A stretch of DNA of 50,598 nt, taken from assembly GCA_902826115.1 (NCBI GenBank), contig CADEDO010000016.1, positions 1 through 50,598 of the forward strand, written 5' to 3'. Origin of the DNA: an uncultured Nitrosomonas sp. Its GTDB lineage: Bacteria > Pseudomonadota > Gammaproteobacteria > Burkholderiales > Nitrosomonadaceae. The notes beneath the pieces were generated by a model. That model saw only the letters and a program-made list of their open reading frames with translations, searched no databases and was not told the DNA's origin. Position numbers and translations under genes: made by a program. Each line of letters opens with the position of its first letter. The first letter of the stretch is position 1. Of this stretch, positions 38,635 through 46,702 are shown piece after piece.

Positions 38635-40455
38635 ATGAAAAACGCGGCATCCGATTCAATACCCAATAACGCGCACAATGCTCCAATCAATCCATCGAGA
38701 CGCGATTTCTTAACCACAACGGGCGGTGCAATGCTTGCCGCTCCGGCCATTTTCACTACTCGCAAAAGCATCGCTCAAGTCACCGACCCAGTATTGCCGC
38801 CCAGCCCGCCGACCAGGCCGTGGCGCGACCATTTACCGGACGCCATCGACCCCCTGCAACCGACAGATCTGTTTGCAGATCCGTATCGGATACCGCAAGG
38901 AACGGCCAATATCGACTATGGCGAATGCGGGCGCAATGATCATCAGCGCTGGGGAGAATTCTTCGGCAATTCTGCACTGGAACTGGATCAGGCGGATCTC
39001 TACCAGTTGAATGTCGAAGCCAATGATCAATATCGCTTTCATTCGGATTATCCTGCTCAACTGGCTTGGGCCTACGAAGGTCTCACGGCAAACAACCCGC
39101 ATTACCCGAATCCAACCATCTTCGCCCATTATGGACGTCCAATCATCATGCGGTTGTATAACCAATTGTCCAAAAATCATACCGGTTTTGGCACACCCGA
39201 AGTCAGTATGCACCTGCACAATTTGCACACACCGTCGGAAAGTGATGGATTCCCAGGCGATTATTTTAGTCCGTACAAAGCCGGACCGACACTGACCAAA
39301 CCCGGCTATTTCAAGGATCATTTTTACCCCAATGTCTATGCCGGTCTGGATGAATTTGGCGGGATCGGAGATTATCGTGAAGCGCTGGGGACGCTGTGGT
39401 ACCACGACCATACCCTGGATTTTACTGCTGCCAATGCAAGTCGCGGGCTGGCCGGGTTTTATCTGTTATTTGACGATCTCGATTCAGGTGACGAACACGA
39501 TGACAATCCGGCTGCTTTGAGGCTGCCAAGCCATCCCTATGATTATCCCCTCGCTTTTCAGGATAAACGTTTCGACGAGGATGGCGTTCATTTATACGAC
39601 CAATTTGATCCGGAGGGCACGCTGGGTGACAAAATCACTGTCAATGGCAAAATCGAACCCGTCCTGAAGGTTGCCAGCCGCAAGTATCGTTTGCGCCTGC
39701 TCAACGCCGGCCCGTCTCGGTTCTATCAATTTCATCTGGTGAATGCCAATCATATCGTGCAGAAATTCACTTACATTGCCAATGATGGCAATCTCTTGCC
39801 TAAACCCTTATTCAATCAAACCAAAGTCAGATTGGGCGTAGCTGAGCGCGCTGACATCATCGTGGATTTCTCCGCCTATCCACCGGGAACCGTGCTGTAT
39901 CTCGTCAATCGGCTGGTGCAAACCAAAACACGCGGCCCCGATGACGTGAAAGCGCCCGGTTCACGCGTGCTCAAAATCGTCGTTGATCGCTTGCCTGATG
40001 AGCCGGATGTCAGTCAAGTACCCAGCACTTTGCGTCCTATCCGTCGACCAACGGCAGCCGAAATTGCGGCAGCACCCGTCAGGAAATGGACATTTGCTCG
40101 CAAGGGCGGTTTGTGGACCATCAATGATAAGCTGGTCAACGTCAAATCCGCCGGCGCCACCATGGCTCAAGGCAGCATGGAAATATGGGATCTTAACAAT
40201 CCATCCGGTGGCTGGAGCCATCCGGTCCATATCCACTTTGAAGAGGGACATATCCTGAAAAGATTCAAGGATGGACTTGAAGTGCCGGTGCCCGCGTATG
40301 AGAAAGGACGCAAGGACGTCTATACACTGGGACCCAATGAACGCATGAGAATTTTTATGCGCTTTCGTGATTTCTCAGGAAAATATGTGATGCACTGCCA
40401 CAATATGATCCATGAAGACCATGCCATGATGGTGCGCTGGGATATTGAGGCATGA
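38635..40455 (+). CDS. Tat-exported CotA-like multicopper oxidase, copy 1
   Basis: The 606-aa enzyme belongs to the CotA/bilirubin-oxidase group of multicopper oxidases, which take electrons from phenols, bilirubin or metals such as Mn(II) and reduce O2 to water. The N-terminus has a Tat signal (SRRDFLTTTGGAMLAAPAI). All copper motifs are present: HLHNLH, WYHDH, HPVHIHFEEGH and HCHNMIHEDHAMM with the axial Met of the T1 site. The start at 38635 follows the ribosome site AAGGGGG; an in-frame Met at 38593 has none and would spoil the Tat signal. It is divergent from peroxidase 1 and converges on peroxidase 2 across 272 bases. Confidence 0.93.
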   Translation: MKNAASDSIPNNAHNAPINPSRRDFLTTTGGAMLAAPAIFTTRKSIAQVTDPVLPPSPPTRPWRDHLPDAIDPLQPTDLFADPYRIPQGTANIDYGECGRNDHQRWGEFFGNSALELDQADLYQLNVEANDQYRFHSDYPAQLAWAYEGLTANNPHYPNPTIFAHYGRPIIMRLYNQLSKNHTGFGTPEVSMHLHNLHTPSESDGFPGDYFSPYKAGPTLTKPGYFKDHFYPNVYAGLDEFGGIGDYREALGTLWYHDHTLDFTAANASRGLAGFYLLFDDLDSGDEHDDNPAALRLPSHPYDYPLAFQDKRFDEDGVHLYDQFDPEGTLGDKITVNGKIEPVLKVASRKYRLRLLNAGPSRFYQFHLVNANHIVQKFTYIANDGNLLPKPLFNQTKVRLGVAERADIIVDFSAYPPGTVLYLVNRLVQTKTRGPDDVKAPGSRVLKIVVDRLPDEPDVSQVPSTLRPIRRPTAAEIAAAPVRKWTFARKGGLWTINDKLVNVKSAGATMAQGSMEIWDLNNPSGGWSHPVHIHFEEGHILKRFKDGLEVPVPAYEKGRKDVYTLGPNERMRIFMRFRDFSGKYVMHCHNMIHEDHAMMVRWDIEA

Positions 40456-40727
40456 AGCCGTCAAGATACACAGGCGATACAACGTGATAAGTATGAATCA
40501 CAAAAAAACATCGGCCTATCCACAACGAACGCAGCAAGCGCATTGCGGATAGACCGAGTTTTCACACCTCAATCAATTTTGTGTCGTTGCCATGCAACGT
40601 TGGCAAAATTGACCACGGGTTGTCATGATTCACAACTCGCCATTCAAACAACTTTTCTCACACTTACTTCACACTTAGGCAATGCAGGTTTTAACCAGCA
40701 CTGCCTATTACTTGTTGCCCAGCGAAC

Positions 40728-43700
40728 TTAAGGAAGCATACCCAGCAAATCGGTAGCAACCAGCGTCGGACTCCCTGTCACATTGATTTGCAAATCTGCG
40801 GTTAAAGTTGCATTATTGTTGACTTCCAGCACACCACCGGCATAGCGTACCTGCCCAGCCGCAGTAAAAGCACTGGTACCAATAAAGATGAAATCCTGAT
40901 TACCTGCAGCGGCTGCAGCCGTGTTGGCATCGATTACGGTAAGATCGATCTTGTCGGTTCCGCTCACGAAATCAGTGATGGTATCCCGCGTGCCGCCAAC
41001 GGAATGGAACAAAGAAGCGGTGTAAACAAAAGTGTCTGCACCCAAGCCACCAGTCAAACCATCAGCGCCTGCGTCACCGATCAATCGATCATCGCCATCG
41101 CCGCCAATCAATGTATCAGCACCGCCCAACCCATTGAGTATATTATTATTACTGTTACCGGTAATAATGTTAGCGACCGTGTTACCCGTACCACTAATGG
41201 CACTGCCACCGGTAAGGGTCAGATGCTCGAAATTGGTAGCCAGCGGCGCGAGCGTGACAGAGGTCTGAATTGTGTCAATGCCCCCGCCAGCAGCTTCTGT
41301 AAAGGTCACCGTTGCGGCATCGACGATATAGATATCGTTACCGGCCCCGCCATTCAAACTGTCTGTGCCGCCGAAACCATTCAAGGTATCGTTACCGCCC
41401 AGGCCGTTCAATGTGTTGTTGCCAGTGTTACCGATAATAATGTTATTCACGCCATTGCCCGTGCCATTGATCGCATTGCTACCGGTCAGAGTCAGGTTTT
41501 CGAAATTAAGCGCTAATGTGCGTGTCACCGCGCTTTGTACCGTGTCGATACCTTGCGCGTTGAGTTCAGTAAGGGTATCGGTATTGGTATCAACCACATA
41601 AGTATCGTTACCGGCTCCACCTACCAATACATCCACACCGCCCAAACCATTCAGGGTATCGTTGCCAGACAAGCCAAGCAGTACCTCGTTAGCCGCGGTG
41701 CCGGTCAAGTTGTCGTCACCGGTCGTGCCGAGATAGGCCGTCAAATCAGCAAACTGCAGCCGCTCAATATTGCGCAGCGTATCCACACCATCATCATTAC
41801 CCGCGCCACCACCATTGGCAAGAGGCACATGCTCCAAATACAAAGCACCGGTGGTGGTACTAAAGGTCAGGGTATAGTTGGCAAACACATCTTGGTATAC
41901 CGCAGTATCAATCGCGCTACCCGCTGGCGTTGTCAGAATCTCACGTACGACAGTGAGTTGATCCGGCGTGAAATTTCCTGTTTGCATCAATGACCGTAAT
42001 GCACTGGTCATGTTCGGATAATTGATGTTTGTCGCTGTATTGACAATGCGGGTATTCAAATACGCATCGCCATCGATGATGTCATCACCGGCGCGGCCTT
42101 CGATCAGATCGCTACCAGCGCCACCCAGCAAAATGTTACCCGCGCTGAAGGTAGAAACGACCGAAAACGGATCGGTTAAATTCAATAACGCCTGTAAACC
42201 GTTGATCTGAGCAATCCTGTCGGCAGCGCTATGAGTCCCATTGGGTAGCATATTAACGTTATCCAAAGCATTATTTTGCCCTGTAATCGGATCAATCAGC
42301 TCCAATTCAAGGAAAGTTGAATCGTCACCACGCAGGATATCGTTGGCACTACCGCCGGATGCGCCTTCAACAAAATTGAAGCGGTCGAAATTCACGTTGA
42401 TGGGCAGAACCAACCTTGCCAAGTCGAAATCGACAGGCAAAGTACTGTCATCATTGGTTGCCCAGTCAAAACCGCTGGCACCATCATTTCTGTCCGGACC
42501 TGCCAGACCGTTCATAATGTCATCGCCACCTTCACCGCGGAAATCATCCAAGCCACCGGAGCCGACAAAAACATCGTTACCGCGCACTGCATCGAGATTC
42601 AATGGATCATTATTATCCCCTACCGCACCACCGGCAGTGCCGTATTGAATCCAGTCATTACCGGTATTGCCGATCATCGCAGCGTTAGCTTTGTTACCAA
42701 AGATAAAATCGTTATCCGGGCCGGCAAACACTTCGGAAATATCGTTCCCGGTAACCACAAAATCACTACCTGCACCGGCAAGAATTAAATTGAGACCAGG
42801 GCCTGCATTGATGAAGTCATGGCCATCTCCTCCCTTGATAATATCATCGCCAAAGGAGTCAGTAATGATGTCATTACCAGCCCCCCCTATGATAGAGTCA
42901 TTGTCACCCCCTCCTTCCAAACGATCATTACCTCCATCCCCCCAAATCGTATCTATACCTCCCCCACCACGTATACGATCGTTTCCTTCGGTACCACCCA
43001 TCACAATGTGCTCTAACCCCGAGTAACGAATTGTATTTGCTCCCAGAGAATTATCACGTGCTAATAATGCTTTTTCATCATAAGGCGTATCTGGATCATT
43101 AATAATCGCGCCACTTGGATTCTGTGCGCTAAGCTCAAACGTATAGGTCGGTGTCGAAAAACTATCCAGAGGTAAATGTTTTACATCCGGCAAATTGCGC
43201 ATAATCAATTCTGAAAAGGAATTTTGTTCCAACTCAGTAAGGAAATCGAGTCCGGCCGTACGAGCCAGGTAATAGAAACGGTCGCCGTCCTGTAAACTCT
43301 CCATCTGGGTTTGAAATACGAAATTAAAGGTGGAACCCAATAATCCGCCAAATGGGGATTGTTGCTCGGCCAAACCGCCAATCCAGAAATCCACATCGTT
43401 CATCCCCGTCGATGCAGCCGGGCCATTCATAAAATCGATGGCATCCTGGTCTGTACCATTGACCAGCGCTTCAGCAGCAAGACGCTTGTCTGCCAGTGTC
43501 GTGGCAGCGGTGATACTAGGATGATTACCATAAGCAGCCACAAAGTTGACCAACGATTCGGGATGCCTGAGCGCAAATCCAAAGTCGGCCCAGCTTTCAT
43601 ACGGCAACAGCGCGCTGTTGCCACCGGTATCCTCGTAGAACATTTGGCGTGCTTCATTCAGAGACGCCATGCCGGTATCGCGGCCACGCACAAGGTTAAT

Positions 43701-45872
43701 GGTCGCCAGATCGAGTGGCAGGCCCACCAAGTTATTGCGCAAAGCGCCGGTGACGAATTCGTCGATTTCATTGCCGACTTGTTTGGTCATGCCATTCACA
43801 ACGGCGCCAGCCGCCTCGATGTTATTGGCATAGCCTGCGCCGAAAGCAACCGGATTCAAAAATGCCTCGATCAAACCGATGTCATTCGGAGAACCATCCG
43901 CATTGGTCCTGGCCACTGTCTCGGTCAACATGGAGTGACCGAAGCGATAAACCACATGAGCAAACTCGGCCATGATGGCTGGATCGATCGTGCTGTCGTA
44001 GTTGATGAAAGCATTGACATTAGGTTGTACTTTACGCGCAAATTCTTCAAACACTAAGTGCTGATATTGCATCTCGGTGGCAAAACGCGCGGCCTGGAAC
44101 AGACGTTCACCGTTCCATGATCCATCCGGCAGATGCCACTGATCGATGAATGCTTGATCACCGCTACCCGAAATTAAGGCTTTAACAGAATCCACCGTGC
44201 GGTTATGCTCGGCATGGAAAACAGTATGTACCGTGGTCAGTCCGATATTTTCGTTGCCACGGCCATCACCGGTGATAAAGTGCGCATCCAGCAATTCGTT
44301 GTCGTAGGTGCCACTGCTCGGTGTATTGCCGGTATCCGTGTCGGCATCGGGATTCAGCACGCCACCAGCAAATTTTGGCACTGCCGTATGCGCAATATCG
44401 TCCAGGAACGCATGGCCGGTGCGAATCGCATTCGCCGTACTTACCCCCAGACCGCCATTGGCAGCCGGATTGCCTACTACGACGATATCATCCGGTGTAT
44501 TGGGGACACCGTCAGGTCCCAATCCGGTGATGATTTGCGCAAAACCATTGGGGCCGGGAATGAATTTGCCATAGGTATCGGTGCGCAGCAGCGGCAAGTT
44601 GGTCAAATCGGCATCGGTCAAATTGATACCCAGCATGGTTTGCGCTTGCGCTTTAATGTCGGCCCAGGTAGCCAGTCCATCACCGGTAGTGCTGTTTTCC
44701 AGCAATTTACCGGTGGCAACGGGTCTGCCGTTAATATTCAATTCATATTCACGTAGGAACACTTGATGCGAAGGATGCGATGTGTAAGTCTGGTTTTGAT
44801 CGACGAACGGTGTCGTTTGGTTGATATTGTCACGCACGTCGTCGGAGTCACCTAAAATACCATTAGGGCCCGGTTGATTCGTTACCCGTGTCATGGCCAT
44901 GAATCGCAAATGCGCTGGCAAGTCGTCGAGGCTTTCATTGATAAACGTGGTCGGATTGTCGCCAAATTGTGCTAATAATGCACCAGGATTGTCATCAGCG
45001 CTCTCATCCGCTGGCGTGTTGGGATTGTCGCCGTAGAAACCATCCGCCCCCGGACTGTCGTCTTCGCTTTCGTCAACAAGCAGTGTGGTGGGATCATCAC
45101 CAAAAACAGCCAGATCAGCACCAGGACTATCGTCCAGGCTTTCGTCAAATTCAGTGGTTAACGGATCGTCACCAAAGAAAGCTTCATTACCGGAACTATC
45201 ATCCGCACTCTCGTCAATCACCGTAATGGGATTATCTCCCAGAAAGCCATCCGGTCCGGGAATCAACGGATCATCGGCTTCCAACGGAATGAAGACGGTT
45301 CCGCTGTTGCCCTTATTCACCAGATCCAAACCATGGTCGAAGAATTGCCCAAACAGAGTGAACCATGAATTATAGGGAGGAGATAAACCTGCATCGGGTG
45401 TGACATTAGGGAGAAAGAAAGTGCCTTTTCCGTCCACGTTGGTTTCTGATCCGGCATTCTGTGCCGCAGCGGCAACGGCAGCCGGGTTGTTGCTGGTTTG
45501 ATCCACGATCAGATTGCTGATCACGCGCGGATGGGTATCAAACACAGCGCCGCTGAATTGAGTGTAAGAAGTTGGATCACCGACTTCCACGGGCCCCGGC
45601 CCATCCACGTCGAATGTGACCGGTCCGGCATTCTGAAAGGTTGGTTGCAACAAACGCGGAAAAGCCTGATCAGCCGCACCAAACAGATATTGACCGGTTA
45701 TCAGGTTATTAAAAGATCCATTGACGTTACGCATACCATACGGCAGTAATGGGTCGGTAACGAGTGTTGGAAGCACGTCAAACACTCCACCTATCTGCTG
45801 CGCGGAGTCCGCCTCAGAAGTCAGGATTTGTTGAAATACAAAATCAAGATCGGTTCTGCTGAAATTTGCCAT
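40728..45872 (-). CDS. RTX animal-haem-peroxidase, copy 2 (MopA-like)
   Basis: The 1714-aa protein is a paralogue of the product at 32904-38084, collinear along its length. Peroxidase motifs are intact (GQFFDHGLDL, RGNENIGLTTVHTVFHAEHN, VYRFGHSML, RGRDTGMASLNEAR). RTX nonapeptides (EGNDRIRGGGGIDTIWGDGG) begin near residue 950, and the C-terminus has the same secretion-type end (TFVYTASLF, DTITDFVSGTDKIDL). It differs in two ways. A 114-residue acidic block with five tandem ~23-residue repeats follows residue ~207, where copy 1 has one unit. The long RTX repeat near the C-terminus occurs twice instead of three times. The start MANFSRTDL follows AGAGGT. It is likely exported by a type I system encoded elsewhere. 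Confidence 0.88.
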   Translation of the reverse strand: MANFSRTDLDFVFQQILTSEADSAQQIGGVFDVLPTLVTDPLLPYGMRNVNGSFNNLITGQYLFGAADQAFPRLLQPTFQNAGPVTFDVDGPGPVEVGDPTSYTQFSGAVFDTHPRVISNLIVDQTSNNPAAVAAAAQNAGSETNVDGKGTFFLPNVTPDAGLSPPYNSWFTLFGQFFDHGLDLVNKGNSGTVFIPLEADDPLIPGPDGFLGDNPITVIDESADDSSGNEAFFGDDPLTTEFDESLDDSPGADLAVFGDDPTTLLVDESEDDSPGADGFYGDNPNTPADESADDNPGALLAQFGDNPTTFINESLDDLPAHLRFMAMTRVTNQPGPNGILGDSDDVRDNINQTTPFVDQNQTYTSHPSHQVFLREYELNINGRPVATGKLLENSTTGDGLATWADIKAQAQTMLGINLTDADLTNLPLLRTDTYGKFIPGPNGFAQIITGLGPDGVPNTPDDIVVVGNPAANGGLGVSTANAIRTGHAFLDDIAHTAVPKFAGGVLNPDADTDTGNTPSSGTYDNELLDAHFITGDGRGNENIGLTTVHTVFHAEHNRTVDSVKALISGSGDQAFIDQWHLPDGSWNGERLFQAARFATEMQYQHLVFEEFARKVQPNVNAFINYDSTIDPAIMAEFAHVVYRFGHSMLTETVARTNADGSPNDIGLIEAFLNPVAFGAGYANNIEAAGAVVNGMTKQVGNEIDEFVTGALRNNLVGLPLDLATINLVRGRDTGMASLNEARQMFYEDTGGNSALLPYESWADFGFALRHPESLVNFVAAYGNHPSITAATTLADKRLAAEALVNGTDQDAIDFMNGPAASTGMNDVDFWIGGLAEQQSPFGGLLGSTFNFVFQTQMESLQDGDRFYYLARTAGLDFLTELEQNSFSELIMRNLPDVKHLPLDSFSTPTYTFELSAQNPSGAIINDPDTPYDEKALLARDNSLGANTIRYSGLEHIVMGGTEGNDRIRGGGGIDTIWGDGGNDRLEGGGDNDSIIGGAGNDIITDSFGDDIIKGGDGHDFINAGPGLNLILAGAGSDFVVTGNDISEVFAGPDNDFIFGNKANAAMIGNTGNDWIQYGTAGGAVGDNNDPLNLDAVRGNDVFVGSGGLDDFRGEGGDDIMNGLAGPDRNDGASGFDWATNDDSTLPVDFDLARLVLPINVNFDRFNFVEGASGGSANDILRGDDSTFLELELIDPITGQNNALDNVNMLPNGTHSAADRIAQINGLQALLNLTDPFSVVSTFSAGNILLGGAGSDLIEGRAGDDIIDGDAYLNTRIVNTATNINYPNMTSALRSLMQTGNFTPDQLTVVREILTTPAGSAIDTAVYQDVFANYTLTFSTTTGALYLEHVPLANGGGAGNDDGVDTLRNIERLQFADLTAYLGTTGDDNLTGTAANEVLLGLSGNDTLNGLGGVDVLVGGAGNDTYVVDTNTDTLTELNAQGIDTVQSAVTRTLALNFENLTLTGSNAINGTGNGVNNIIIGNTGNNTLNGLGGNDTLNGFGGTDSLNGGAGNDIYIVDAATVTFTEAAGGGIDTIQTSVTLAPLATNFEHLTLTGGSAISGTGNTVANIITGNSNNNILNGLGGADTLIGGDGDDRLIGDAGADGLTGGLGADTFVYTASLFHSVGGTRDTITDFVSGTDKIDLTVIDANTAAAAAGNQDFIFIGTSAFTAAGQVRYAGGVLEVNNNATLTADLQINVTGSPTLVATDLLGMLP
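41122..41667 (-). repeat. Two tandem 273-bp repeats in the RTX region of peroxidase copy 2
   Basis: Units 41122-41394 and 41395-41667 repeat with a period of 273 bases (91 codons) and are homologous to the 270-bp units of copy 1. Each encodes GLGGNDTLNG-type RTX turns followed by a Val/Asp-rich strand and an NFENLTLTG or NFEHLTLTG motif. Confidence 0.85.
44910..45251 (-). repeat. Five tandem acidic repeats inside peroxidase copy 2
   Basis: These 342 bases encode 114 residues made of five units of 22-24 residues. Typical units read FGDDPTTLLVDESEDDSPGA, with the pattern FGDxPxT-x(2-4)-ES-x-DDxPGA. Copy 1 has a single related unit (ILVDDINTAVDESADNLPA). The block sits in the peroxidase domain a short way after the distal histidine. 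Confidence 0.9.
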
Positions 45873-46122
45873 TTTGTTTACCTCTACAATTTATAATCAT
45901 TCATTTGCTATTAAAAGATGAGCACCCAAGTTATCTTTCATAGGCCGGACCCAGTAATCTACCGCAGCAGCTGATAGTTGAGTAACCCTTTGGATAAGTT
46001 CTATATTGACTTCTTGTTAAGACTTATCCTACGCGCTTATTCAGAATTCCCAAGTTCCACTAGGGCACACTTATCGCTACGGTGCTATGTTAGGGTGATC
46101 AATCAAATAAGTGAATAAGCAG

Positions 46123-46156
46123 AATGCTTGTTTTTGTCTAAGTAAATACTTAGAAA
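46123..46156. repeat. Left arm of 34-bp inverted repeat with operator-like dyad (site B1)
   Basis: The arm begins AATGCTTGTTTTTG and contains CTAAGTA-AA-TACTTAG (46138-46153). It matches the reverse complement of 46465-46498 at 33 of 34 positions. Read toward peroxidase 2 it is followed by a segment that also resembles the outside of the right arm. Confidence 0.85.
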
Positions 46157-46389
46157 ACAGGCTTGAAATCGATCATGACGATTCAATTGTGCAGTTGTCA
46201 GCAGAATCTGACGCACGGATTTTGGTCATCGAGCGTGCCAAACTACCCGCACTCCAATTTTGCATGCGTTTGGCAAGTTTGCCGGCTGTTCAGAAACCCG
46301 CAACACTGAAGTGCGCGTGAACAACGACTTGGCATTGCATTACTGCACTGTTGATGAGTACCGCCGCTCAACCGGATAACACTCAATAC

Positions 46390-46415
46390 CTCCTTTAGTA
46401 AGAAGGAGCATTTTT
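46390..46415 (+). terminator. Terminator-like hairpin in the second control region
   Basis: CTCCTT (46390-46395) pairs with AAGGAG (46403-46408) around 7 bases, then CA and five T. As in the first control region it reads on the plus strand upstream of the oxidase gene, with no gene ending before it. Confidence 0.45.
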
Positions 46416-46464
46416 CCATCATCCCCTGCAATACAGCCATTCTCAAACATTCTGCAACCATGCA

Positions 46465-46498
46465 TTTCTAAGTATTTACTTAGATAAAAACAAGCATT
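46465..46498. repeat. Right arm of 34-bp inverted repeat with operator-like dyad (site B2)
   Basis: The arm contains CTAAGTA-TT-TACTTAG (46468-46483) and ends ACAAGCATT, mirroring the left arm with one mismatch. It stands 205 bases before the oxidase 2 start. Confidence 0.85.
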
Positions 46499-46702
46499 TT
46501 ACCTATATCAATGAGTGGGTTGATCGCTCTAATATATGTTCAAGTAACAAAGCTGTAATGCAAGACAAGTAAGCAATGGGAAAGATAGGCATATCAAGCA
46601 TTCCAAGCATTTAATAGGTGATAGAAAAGAAAATCACTCAAGTAAACGCATCGCACGCACTGGCAGGGATTTGATTAAAGCAATGACAATGAAGAGGATA
46701 TC

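Larger units (their letters stand above)
45873..46702. promoter_or_regulatory. Divergent control region, peroxidase 2 / multicopper oxidase 2
   Basis: The 830-base region between the two starts has no convincing gene. It holds a GGATAAGT/ACTTATCC inverted pair (45993-46000 and 46023-46030), a 34-bp inverted repeat at 46123-46156 and 46465-46498 with the TAAGTA dyads, and a plus-strand hairpin with T-run between the arms. Outside the arms the similarity continues for about 25 bases (GATTGATC against GGTTGATC), so each arm looks like a copy of one promoter module facing one of the two genes. The 308 bases between the arms are unexplained. Confidence 0.7.

Noticed and set aside
40587..40606. TTGCCA/TGGCAA inverted pair between oxidase 1 and peroxidase 2 as a shared terminator
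   Set aside because: Six base pairs around an 8-base loop without a T-run on either side is too weak, although a terminator is expected in this 272-base converging gap.
46111..46461. Two small overlapping open frames (46111-46320 plus, 46243-46461 minus) in the second control region
   Set aside because: The plus frame begins inside the inverted repeat, and neither shows a ribosome site or recognisable domain. They are more likely chance frames in regulatory DNA.
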